Shown: positions 1-5,952 of the stretch, piece after piece
Position numbering within the stretch: position 1 is the stretch's first letter
Layout of the letters: each line of letters begins with the position of its first letter
DNA from: Deltaproteobacteria bacterium UBA5756
GTDB lineage: Bacteria; Desulfobacterota; Syntrophorhabdia; Syntrophorhabdales; Syntrophorhabdaceae
Assembly: GCA_002418985.1 (NCBI GenBank)
Contig: DIFE01000066.1
Location: 1-10,507 of the forward strand
Length of the DNA stretch: 10,507 nucleotides
Reading direction: 5' to 3'
Notes under the pieces: generated by a model
What the model saw: only the letters and a program-made list of their open reading frames with translations
Database searches by the model: none
Told to the model about the DNA's origin: nothing
Made by a program: the position numbers and the translations under genes

Positions 1-1008
1 CCACCAGTTTTGCGGATTGGGGTTGATATAGAAGGCGACCCTTGTCTTGGTCCAGACGATTGTATAGGTATTCAGGCTTGTGTATGGATTGTATGCCATT
101 CCCTTGGGGAAAACATAGGTTTCGTTGTTAAGAACAGCCGCCGTATTGGATTTGGGGGCCGTGGAACCGTCGATGGCGAATTCCTTGACGATGTAGGAAA
201 AATCCTGTCTCGCATATCCGGGCAGGTCTACCGCGATACTCTGGTTTCCCCTCGGCGTTCGCCACCAATTTATGGTGGCCATCTTCTTCATGTCCAGGTC
301 CGCCGGTGTCTGTTTCACCGCGGTCATGGGATATTTCCAGTCACTGGCAAAGGTCCATCCAGGCTTCCCCCCGTCGGGCTTTCCAATCCAGCCCGTAACA
401 TGAGGAGGACCGGTGGTCCTCATAACACCTTGAAAGTTCTTGTCGGCATCCGCTATCTGGTATTTAGGGTCGGTCACCATCCATTTGTTGTAGAAATTCT
501 GCATATCCGCCATTACCGTGTCATCGGTCATGAAGCGGTTCTTGACCCATGACACTGCTTCGGGTTTTATTTGCTGAGCACCGGGATCATTCAGGTTCAG
601 CATGGAACCGTAATAGGTTACAGAAGGATTTGGAAATGAGCCTTCCATGGTAATGTATGAATTCTGTGTTGCCTGTGTGTATGGCACAAACTCGAAATCA
701 AACTCGTTCCAGCGCCATAGCTGCTTTATCTCCGGCATGGCGCCAGGCGCAGGAGCATCCGCGTAGAGCCAGAAGGTGGAGCAGACCGGGCCGTCGGCGG
801 CCTGCATTTTTGTTATGTATATTCCATAGCCGAATTTTCTGAGTGATTTCATCTGCGCGGACAAGAAGTCCCCGTAACGCGCATAAGCGCTCCAGCTTCC
901 CGCGGTCAATTCGGTTTCAACTTCGGTTTGTGTGCCGGAGTCATTGGATGAACATGCGCTCAAGGCTAGGAAGATTAATATGATTGAGCAACGCAAACCC
1001 GGTTTCAT
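1..1008 (-). CDS. GH16-like glycoside hydrolase lipoprotein, C-terminus cut by window edge
   Basis: The leftward reading frame is open for 336 codons from ATG at 1006-1008 to the window edge. A good ribosome binding site (AAGGAG, 1015-1020) lies 6 nt upstream. Residues 1-19 form a lipoprotein signal peptide ending in a lipobox LSAC with Cys19, so the protein is probably anchored in an envelope membrane. Residues 59-82 (FGYGIYITKMQ, then FWLY) match the strand before the active site of family GH16. NEFDFEF at 101-107 supplies the E-x-D-x-E triad: E102 nucleophile, D104, E106 acid/base. The YTIVW and VAFYIN strands at 315-329 resemble the family's C-terminal part. Known GH16 enzymes cleave beta-1,3/1,4-glucans or galactans; the substrate here cannot be told. 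F103 is unusual (normally I/L/V). The interval from E106 to Y315 is far longer than the few dozen residues usual in the family. I am fairly sure of the fold and unsure of activity. Confidence 0.72.
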   Translation of the reverse strand, partial: MKPGLRCSIILIFLALSACSSNDSGTQTEVETELTAGSWSAYARYGDFLSAQMKSLRKFGYGIYITKMQAADGPVCSTFWLYADAPAPGAMPEIKQLWRWNEFDFEFVPYTQATQNSYITMEGSFPNPSVTYYGSMLNLNDPGAQQIKPEAVSWVKNRFMTDDTVMADMQNFYNKWMVTDPKYQIADADKNFQGVMRTTGPPHVTGWIGKPDGGKPGWTFASDWKYPMTAVKQTPADLDMKKMATINWWRTPRGNQSIAVDLPGYARQDFSYIVKEFAIDGSTAPKSNTAAVLNNETYVFPKGMAYNPYTSLNTYTIVWTKTRVAFYINPNPQNWW

Positions 1009-1050
1009 GGCCAGCTCCTTTCAGACCCTTCACTATTCGTCAAAATGATC

Positions 1051-1075
1051 CCGACAATAATAACCATATTATCGG
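1051..1075. promoter_or_regulatory. Quasi-palindrome upstream of the GH16-like gene
   Basis: An AT-rich imperfect inverted repeat with 4+4 paired bases per arm around one C/A mismatch and a 7-nt centre lies 43-67 nt upstream of the leftward start codon. It overlaps the place where a promoter would be expected, and a GATAAT-like hexamer can be read on the minus strand inside it. It could be an operator or a leader hairpin. No -35 box is convincing, so this remains a weak call. Confidence 0.25.
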
Positions 1076-1210
1076 AAGCCGCTGAAAATGCACCCCTTGC
1101 TGTACACATTTATTTATGGTTTCGACGTTTTTTCGATTTGCCACATGACCCTTTAAGGCAATAAATACTTGCTAATACGAAGGCTCTCTAGCAATTTAAC
1201 GGTATATTTC

Positions 1211-1403
1211 ATCCTGGATTCGGCAATTGGAGGCATTCTTCGTTCGCTCCGATTGCCGTCTTTCAGTTGCTCTAAGCTCATTTCGCCACAGCCGATAGAA
1301 TAACCCTGCGGGCTCAGACAGTATCGGCTGTGGCCATTCCATTTCGCTAAGAGCGGCAACGAAATACGACAGAGTCGCTCTCTACGGATACCCGCAATTG
1401 CCG
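1211..1403 (-). repeat. Terminal-inverted-repeat element, copy A (193 bp, long form)
   Basis: Positions 1211-1255 match the reverse complement of 3492-3536 at 43 of 45 bases, and the other end (1383-1403) matches the reverse complement of 3464-3484 at 18 of 21. The matches define two ends of one element. The ends are themselves imperfect inverted repeats of each other: CGGCAATTG-type termini, about 14 of 18 bases paired. The interior, absent from copy B, holds a perfect 11-bp inverted repeat (1287-1297 against 1321-1331). The layout resembles a non-autonomous MITE-like or REP-like element. No transposase is seen nearby and target-site duplications are not evident. A leftward 87-codon frame (1153-1416) runs through it, but I do not regard that as a gene. 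Confidence 0.7.
1287..1331. repeat. Internal perfect hairpin of copy A
   Basis: The 11-base arms CACAGCCGATA (1287-1297) and TATCGGCTGTG (1321-1331) are perfectly complementary around a 23-nt centre. It sits in the middle of the long-form repeat element and is missing from the short copy at 3464-3536. It could fold in single-stranded DNA or in RNA; its role is unknown. Confidence 0.6.
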
Positions 1404-1660
1404 TTTTTGAGTTCATATTTTGAAGGAGATGCTGATGAACGCAAAACGCCCTCTAATAATCTTTTATCCCATAGTTCTTCCACGCTTGGACATCACCTTC
1501 CCCTGACGTATGCCGCAGTTCACTTCGTCAAGAGACCCTTATGTTTCGAGTCCCTGTATGAAATTTACAGGGTTGCCTCTTGTGAAACCTCAGTTATCAT
1601 CAATACAAAACAGACTTTATGAAGGCGTGCGGCCATCACCCACACCGTCATTTCACGGAA

Positions 1661-1692
1661 ACCGGACCTGCTCTTAACAAGAGCGTGCCGGT
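1661..1692 (+). promoter_or_regulatory. Leader hairpin before the DUF4019 gene
   Basis: A stem of GCTCTT/AAGAGC around a 3-nt loop is continued, after a small internal loop, by ACCGG/CCGGT. It ends 11 nt before the AAGGAGG ribosome binding site (1704-1710) of the next gene. There is no T-run behind it, so it is not a typical intrinsic terminator. If transcribed it would be a compact structure in the 5' leader, of unknown function. Confidence 0.3.
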
Positions 1693-1716
1693 TCATCTTA
1701 CGTAAGGAGGACGCAT

Positions 1717-2139
1717 ATGATTTTGAGAATCGTGGTATTGATTGTTCTTGCTCTTCTGTTTTCCGTTGGCGCCGCTACGGCCAGGGACACGAAAGACGAG
1801 AATGCGGCAGTCGCCAGCGCGGAATTATGGCTCTTGTCGGTAGACAAGGAACAGTATGCGGACAGTTGGCGGAACGCGGCCGAATTCTTCAAAAGAGCCG
1901 TCACCAAAGAGAAGTGGGAACAGTCCATGATCTCTTTCAGGAAGCCTTTGGGCGGAATCCTCTCGAGAAAGGTTCGATCCACGGAATTCAGGACATCCTT
2001 GCCCGGAGCTCCTGACGGAAAATATGTGGTGATTATCCTGGAAACCTCTTTCAAGAATAAAACAACCGCAATCGAAACGATAACGCCGATGCTTGAAAAG
2101 GACGGAGTGTGGCGCGTGGCGGGATACTTCATCAGGTAG
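1717..2139 (+). CDS. DUF4019 family exported protein
   Basis: This gene encodes a 140-residue protein. ATG at 1717 follows a strong AAGGAGG site by 6 nt. Residues 1-22 are a Sec signal peptide: positive start, hydrophobic stretch 4-19, A-T-A before the cut at about 22/23. The mature part is a single DUF4019 domain, recognised by the AELWLLSVDKEQYADSW start (35-51), the KPLGG/SR segment (76-84), TSLPGAPDGKYVV (93-105), and the TPMLEKDGVWRVAGYFIR-type ending (123-140). The family is small and usually exported; its biochemical role is not known to me. The protein is full length for the family. It is followed by a 133-nt gap before the WG-repeat gene, which may be in the same transcript. Confidence 0.85.
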   Translation: MILRIVVLIVLALLFSVGAATARDTKDENAAVASAELWLLSVDKEQYADSWRNAAEFFKRAVTKEKWEQSMISFRKPLGGILSRKVRSTEFRTSLPGAPDGKYVVIILETSFKNKTTAIETITPMLEKDGVWRVAGYFIR

Positions 2140-2176
2140 GCAGAACCTGCCGGCGGCACTGAAAACATCATCGATT

Positions 2177-2250
2177 TTGTCGCTGAGAGATTTCATTAAT
2201 TCATCAAGTCGCGAACAGTGAAGATATCGTTTCCAACCTGTCAGCGACAA
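2177..2250. repeat. Perfect 10-bp inverted repeat between DUF4019 and WG-repeat genes
   Basis: TTGTCGCTGA (2177-2186) and TCAGCGACAA (2241-2250) are exact reverse complements separated by 54 nt. The right arm ends about 22 nt before the start codon at 2273, so pairing in the transcript would close off most of the intergenic leader just upstream of the ribosome binding site. It could be a leader structure or a pair of protein-binding half sites; the sequence does not decide. Confidence 0.4.
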
Positions 2251-2272
2251 GACACCTTATCAGGGGGGTTCC

Positions 2273-2953
2273 ATGAAACGTATAATACTGATATTCGCCT
2301 GTTCAGCTCTTGTTATCTCTTCCACAGCGGCCTTGGGCCAGTCGCGACAGAGCGGCCGACTCTACGAGGTCAAGCGGCAGGGAAAGGTCGGCTTCATCAA
2401 CCGGCAGGGAAAGGAAGTGGTCCCGCCCCGCTTCGACGATGTGCGGGGAGCGTTCACTGAAGGCATGGCCCGTGTTCAGTTGAATGACAGATGGGGCTTT
2501 ATGGACAAGACCGGAAACCTCTTGATTCCGACCGTGTATGAGGACGCCGACGACTTTTCCGGGGGGCTGGCGCGGGTGATGGTCAAAGGGAAATGGGGAT
2601 TCGTGGATCGTTCGGGACGGGTTGTCATCCCTCTGGACTTCGATGACGCGGACAGTTTTTCCGACGGAATGGCCCGCGTAAAGAGCGGCGGACTGTGGGG
2701 CTTCATTGACACAACCGGGAAGAAAACCATCCCGCCGCTTTATAAGGACTCTGATGATTTCAGGGAAGGTCTCGCCCCGGTGAAGGAAGGAAAGAAGTGG
2801 GGGTACGTCAACAAAAAGGGCCTCATGGTGATCAAGGCCTCCTATGACGACGTCCGACCCTTTTCCGAAGGGCTGGCGCGGGTGGAAATTGACGGAAAGA
2901 AAGGGTATATTGACCGCAACGGCGTATTCGTGTGGGGGCCGGAAAAGGACTAA
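2273..2953 (+). CDS. Exported WG-repeat (beta-hairpin repeat) protein
   Basis: This gene encodes a 226-residue protein. ATG at 2273 lies behind a G-rich site (AGGGGGG) 4 nt upstream. A signal peptide covers residues 1-22, with cleavage likely after ALG. The rest is six WG-type repeats whose W/V/K-G dipeptides end at residues 40, 75, 109, 143, 177 and 211, a nearly exact period of 34. Each unit has the form (W)GF(I/V)D-xxG-xxxIPxxYDDxxxFSxGLAxV. The first repeat has V and the last has K in place of the W. The protein probably folds as a string of short beta sheets in the periplasm or outside the cell. WG repeats are generally thought to mediate binding and no catalytic residues are seen. The gene ends with tandem stops (TAATAA) and lies 24 nt before the DUF3465 gene, so the two are likely co-transcribed. 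Confidence 0.88.
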   Translation: MKRIILIFACSALVISSTAALGQSRQSGRLYEVKRQGKVGFINRQGKEVVPPRFDDVRGAFTEGMARVQLNDRWGFMDKTGNLLIPTVYEDADDFSGGLARVMVKGKWGFVDRSGRVVIPLDFDDADSFSDGMARVKSGGLWGFIDTTGKKTIPPLYKDSDDFREGLAPVKEGKKWGYVNKKGLMVIKASYDDVRPFSEGLARVEIDGKKGYIDRNGVFVWGPEKD

Positions 2954-2977
2954 TAACTGTATTGGAGGATACATTCC

Positions 2978-3454
2978 ATGAACATTGCCGCGCAAAGGCT
3001 ATCATGGAAATTCGCGGCGCTGTGCCTGATCTTATGCTGCTTCTTTTCCCCGGGGTGCAAACAAGAGGCTCATTCCCGCTCCGGATCCGGGGCCCCTGCC
3101 GCAGAGCAGAACACCCTGACGGATCTCCGCCTTCTGGAAAACGCCTATCACACCCGCCGCAGCAACCTTCAGGTCACCCAACGGGGAATAATCGTCAAGG
3201 TTCTGGCCGATGATGACAAGGGCGCCCGCCATCAGCGTTTCATCGTAGAACTACCGTCGCGACAGCGCCTGCTGATTGCCCACAATATAGACATCGCCCC
3301 GCGCATTCCGGCCCCGGCCAAGGGACAATCCCTTACCTTTAGCGGCGAATACGAATGGAACAAAAAAGGCGGGGTAATCCACTGGACTCATCACGATCCC
3401 AACGGACGACATGAGGGCGGATGGATTATCCATCAAGGGAAAAAATATCAATAG
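2978..3454 (+). CDS. DUF3465 family lipoprotein
   Basis: This gene encodes a 158-residue protein. ATG at 2978 follows TTGGAGG (2962-2968). Residues 8-27 form a lipoprotein signal with lipobox SPGC and Cys27, after which comes a Ser/Gly/Ala-rich linker (28-44). The domain at about 55-158 matches DUF3465: GIIVKVLADDDKGARHQRF (70-88), LLIAHNIDIAPRI (98-110), GEYEWNKKGGVIHWTHHDP (123-141) and RHEGGWI (144-150). The His/Trp-rich patch at 134-148 is the most conserved part of the family; the role is unknown, and a small OB-like beta barrel is plausible. The gene sits 24 nt behind the WG-repeat gene and is followed within 10 nt by repeat copy B, whose hairpin could protect or end the transcript. Confidence 0.85.
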   Translation: MNIAAQRLSWKFAALCLILCCFFSPGCKQEAHSRSGSGAPAAEQNTLTDLRLLENAYHTRRSNLQVTQRGIIVKVLADDDKGARHQRFIVELPSRQRLLIAHNIDIAPRIPAPAKGQSLTFSGEYEWNKKGGVIHWTHHDPNGRHEGGWIIHQGKKYQ

Positions 3455-3463
3455 CCCTGAAAC

Positions 3464-3536
3464 CGGCAGTTGGAGGTATCCGTAAATAGGACAATCGGAG
3501 CGAACGAAGGATGCCTCCAACTGCCGAATCCAGGAT
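3464..3536 (+). repeat. Terminal-inverted-repeat element, copy B (73 bp, internally deleted)
   Basis: This is the second copy of the element at 1211-1403, in the opposite orientation and lacking about 120 bp of its interior. Its arms (3464-3481 and 3509-3526) pair over 18 bases with a single mismatch that would be a G-U pair in RNA, closing a 27-nt loop. It starts 10 nt after the DUF3465 stop codon. The hairpin has no T-run, so it is not a standard terminator, but it could act as a 3' stabiliser. The retained parts are the two ends, as expected of a non-autonomous derivative. Confidence 0.7.
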
Positions 3537-3562
3537 AACAGGCTGAACAAGATGGAGGTTAC

Positions 3563-4543
3563 ATGCTGCGGATTCTGCAATCCCTTTTCGGATTTGGCGA
3601 AACCTCCGGCGGATATCCCGAATCCATTGTAAAGATGGCCATCGAGCGGGCCGTGGACGGGACGGATCCCTGGCTGCGCGCAATCACCGGATACAGGAAA
3701 AAACTGAGGCCGGCCGTCCTGAAAGCCATGGATCATGTGGTTTCACTGGTGGAAGGGCTTCCTCCCCCTATCCCGGTGAGCGCGGGCGCCTACCGCTTCA
3801 ATCCGGAATTGAAGTCTTTTTTCATCTCCGCCGAAGAAATCCAGGGAGTGCTGGAGAAGGATCGCAACCTGAAGGATTTCCTCAGAAAACGGGAGAACGG
3901 AGCAGATACGGTCACGGCGCTGATGTTCATGGAAAAGAAGGAAAGCAGGGTCTTCGGGGCGGAAATGGACGGAGACAGGGTCATCCGTGATATTCCACGG
4001 ACAATGGTAAGTTTCGAGTCCCACCGCCTTTTAGACCCATCCCCGGACGAAGGGAAAACGCGCTTCCAGCTCAAAAGACGGGCATTTGATTACCTTATCC
4101 GTGTTGCCCTGCAACGCATATCCTCCGCCAAGTCGGAACGAAAGGACCTGGAACGCCGGAACGCGCTGCTTCTGTCAAAGATTGATATACTGCGCCGGGG
4201 AGGATGGGGATTCAACGGAGTCGATTCCAGCCGATGTGAAGACGTGGGCGACCTTGAAGAAAAACTCAACCTGATCCAGTCCCAACTGGCAAGCATCGGA
4301 AGCGATGACTGCCTACTCCAAACATACCTGGACATTCTCATCGATGTGCTGGGCCACCCTGAAAACCACCTGCGAGGTGGATTGGAAACCGTGATCTTGG
4401 ACGACATGGGAATCAAACGGGAACAGGCTTCGCAAAACGCCTCCGAACTGAAACTCTACACGCTTCACGACACCAATGGCCTTTGCAGAATCGCGCGAAT
4501 GATCTCCCTTCCCCACGAGGAACTCCAATGCATCCGGGCGTGA
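3563..4543 (+). CDS. Conserved-looking hypothetical protein with coiled coil (326 aa)
   Basis: ATG at 3563 follows GGAGG (3554-3558) by 4 nt. I do not recognise a named domain. There is no signal peptide or membrane segment, so the protein is probably cytoplasmic. Features visible: a helical N-terminus with VDGTDPWLRAITGYRKKLRP (31-50), a proline patch GLPPPIPVS (65-73), charged helices 90-112, and a likely coiled coil at 182-212 (RISSAKSERKDLERRNALLL) with a second helix at 228-245. The C-terminal part includes a short Asp/Leu-rich stretch (248-265) and ends in a Cys-containing tail. Cys222, Cys250, Cys308 and Cys323 do not form a CxxC pair. It stands alone: 108 nt after the DUF3465 gene with repeat copy B between, and 129 nt before the metallopeptidase gene. 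Codon use looks like that of its neighbours and the frame is intact, so it is very likely a real gene. Confidence 0.75.
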   Translation: MLRILQSLFGFGETSGGYPESIVKMAIERAVDGTDPWLRAITGYRKKLRPAVLKAMDHVVSLVEGLPPPIPVSAGAYRFNPELKSFFISAEEIQGVLEKDRNLKDFLRKRENGADTVTALMFMEKKESRVFGAEMDGDRVIRDIPRTMVSFESHRLLDPSPDEGKTRFQLKRRAFDYLIRVALQRISSAKSERKDLERRNALLLSKIDILRRGGWGFNGVDSSRCEDVGDLEEKLNLIQSQLASIGSDDCLLQTYLDILIDVLGHPENHLRGGLETVILDDMGIKREQASQNASELKLYTLHDTNGLCRIARMISLPHEELQCIRA

Positions 4544-4672
4544 AAGCGCCCCTCGCGACCGGCTCACCGGGATCTATATTGATGCATGGAATGAAATTTC
4601 CAATCCCGGCGGCAGGATAATTACCTGAATTCCGGGTAAAGACGCTACAGGCTCAAAAGACAGGGGGTTGTC

Positions 4673-5515
4673 ATGCTGTGGAAAGGACGCAGGGAAAGCT
4701 CGAACGTTGAAGACAGGCGGGGATTGGCCCCAAAGGTCGCGATGGGAGGCGGAATCGGGACCATACTTCTCGTGCTTGCCATCTATCTTCTGGGCGGTGA
4801 TCCGTCCGAACTGATGAAGGCTTCGCAGCAGGTCGCGCCGGAAACGTCCTCAACCTACCAGGGAACGGCCGAAGAGAACGAAATGGCGAAATTCGTTTCG
4901 GTTGTGCTGGCAGACACCGAGGATATCTGGGTGGAACAGTTCCGCAAACTGGGCGCCACTTACGAGTACCCGAAACTGGTCATCTTTTCCGAAAGAGTCG
5001 AATCAGCCTGCGGCATGGCCGGTTCGGCCACCGGGCCGTTCTACTGTCCGGGAGACCGGAAGGTCTATATCGACCTCAGCTTCTACAACGAACTGCATGA
5101 CAAGTTCAAGGCGCCCGGCGACTTTGCCATGGCCTATGTAATCGCCCACGAGGTGGGTCACCATGTTCAGACGCTCCTCGGTGTCAACGACAAGGTGATG
5201 TCTCTCCGCTCCCGGGTCAGCGACAAGGAATTCAGGAAGTACCTGGTGCGCCTTGAATTGCAGGCGGACTATCTGGCCGGTGTATGGGCCAATCACGCCG
5301 AACGGATGAAGCTGCTGGAAGAAGGTGATATCGAGGAGGCACTGAACGCGGCCAGCGCCGTGGGGGACGACCGCATCCAGAAGAGCGTGCAGGGATATGT
5401 CGTTCCGGACAGCTTCACCCACGGCACCTCCGAGCAGCGGCAAAGATGGTTCGGCAAGGGATTCAGGACCGGCGATCTGAGCGAGTGGGACACCTTCAAG
5501 ACGGAAACCCTGTGA
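4673..5515 (+). CDS. ypfJ: YpfJ-type neutral zinc metallopeptidase (membrane-anchored)
   Basis: This gene encodes a 280-residue protein. ATG at 4673 follows CAGGGGG by about 5 nt. A basic N-terminus (1-21) precedes one membrane segment (22-42), giving an inside-N anchor with the catalytic part on the outer face. The domain shows family hallmarks: SACGMAGSATGPFYCPGDRKVYID at about 110-133, the zinc motif HEVGHH at 159-164 with E160 as catalytic base, and the third ligand region ELQADYLAG with E195. The conserved ending includes DSFTHGTSEQRQRWFGKGF. All expected zinc ligands are present and the length fits the family (about 280-300). The natural substrate is not established for this family. The last bases overlap the GTG start of the next gene (GTGA), indicating translational coupling. 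The gene symbol follows the E. coli homologue and indicates the family only. Confidence 0.92.
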   Translation: MLWKGRRESSNVEDRRGLAPKVAMGGGIGTILLVLAIYLLGGDPSELMKASQQVAPETSSTYQGTAEENEMAKFVSVVLADTEDIWVEQFRKLGATYEYPKLVIFSERVESACGMAGSATGPFYCPGDRKVYIDLSFYNELHDKFKAPGDFAMAYVIAHEVGHHVQTLLGVNDKVMSLRSRVSDKEFRKYLVRLELQADYLAGVWANHAERMKLLEEGDIEEALNAASAVGDDRIQKSVQGYVVPDSFTHGTSEQRQRWFGKGFRTGDLSEWDTFKTETL

Positions 5516-5952
5516 CGTCCGGACTGGGGGAGGCAGTGCGCGCGCTTCGCTACGCCTGGGCGGCGCCCTGCTCTCTGGTGGGGCTGCTGCTTGCCGCGAC
5601 CGCTCTTGCTTTCGGAGCAACCGCAAAAGGTATCGAAGGGGCCCTGGAGGTCGCGGGTGGCCGCATCCCCCTTTTGGTATCCCGCCTTCCGAAAGGCCTT
5701 CGCTTCTCGGCCATCACCTTCGGCCATGTCATCCTTGGCGTCAGCCATGCCATCCTGGATTTCCATCGCGGCCACGAACACGTACATGTGCGGCAGTATG
5801 AACGGTGGGGGATCCTGTTCTTCCCGCTCTATTGCGGCTCGAGCCTTGTCCAGCTTCTGCGCGGCCGCGATTTCTACCTGGATAATCGTTTTGAACGGGA
5901 AGCGCGCGCCAAGGCCACTCCAACCCCGGCCGGGCCACCCCTTTCCGGATAG
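5512..5952 (+). CDS. Small membrane protein with HExxH motif, coupled to ypfJ
   Basis: I choose GTG at 5512, which overlaps the upstream stop codon (GTGA) and gives 146 residues. The same frame opens earlier at an ATG (5446), but that would overlap the ypfJ-like gene by 70 bases and add a charged tail before the hydrophobic start. A GTG at 5536 is possible but its GGAGG is only 2 nt away. Residues 19-38 are a hydrophobic segment. The middle part (65-82) is mildly hydrophobic (FSAITFGHVILGVSHAIL). The conserved-looking core is RGHEHVHVRQYERWG (86-100) followed by a hydrophobic stretch (101-116) and RGRDFYLDNRFEREA (117-131). HEHVH at 88-92 fits the HExxH zinc-binding pattern, so this could be a small membrane metalloprotein. 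I know related uncharacterised proteins with a VRQYERWG motif but no function. The stop abuts that of tex. Confidence 0.75.
   Translation: MTSGLGEAVRALRYAWAAPCSLVGLLLAATALAFGATAKGIEGALEVAGGRIPLLVSRLPKGLRFSAITFGHVILGVSHAILDFHRGHEHVHVRQYERWGILFFPLYCGSSLVQLLRGRDFYLDNRFEREARAKATPTPAGPPLSG

Larger units (their letters stand above)
1009..1716. other. 708-bp intergenic region without a convincing gene
   Basis: This region lies between the leftward GH16-like gene and the rightward DUF4019 gene. It should hold promoters for both. It contains the quasi-palindrome at 1051-1075, repeat element copy A at 1211-1403, a perfect 7-bp stem with 7-nt loop at 1552-1572, and a hairpin at 1661-1692. Short open frames exist on both strands (1153-1416 leftward, 1398-1622 rightward), but neither has a credible ribosome binding site plus recognisable protein features. 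The part from about 1404 to 1660 shows nothing else I can name and appears more AT-rich than the flanking genes. Confidence 0.6.

Noticed and set aside
10..552. Rightward 180-codon open frame at the window start
   Set aside because: It is antisense to the GH16-like gene, whose product has a signal peptide, lipobox and catalytic motif; the antisense peptide shows no recognisable features.
1398..1622. Rightward 74-codon frame in the intergenic region
   Set aside because: No ribosome binding site before its ATG, it begins inside the end of repeat copy A, and its composition does not look like a protein.
1661..1692. Intrinsic terminator at this hairpin
   Set aside because: There is no T-run after the stem and it lies between a presumed promoter region and a ribosome binding site; kept only as a leader hairpin.
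2303..2995. Leftward 230-codon frame
   Set aside because: It is the mirror of the WG-repeat gene, whose six regular repeats leave no doubt which strand codes.
5003..5626. Leftward 207-codon frame
   Set aside because: Antisense to the YpfJ-like peptidase and the start of the coupled membrane protein; no start signal.
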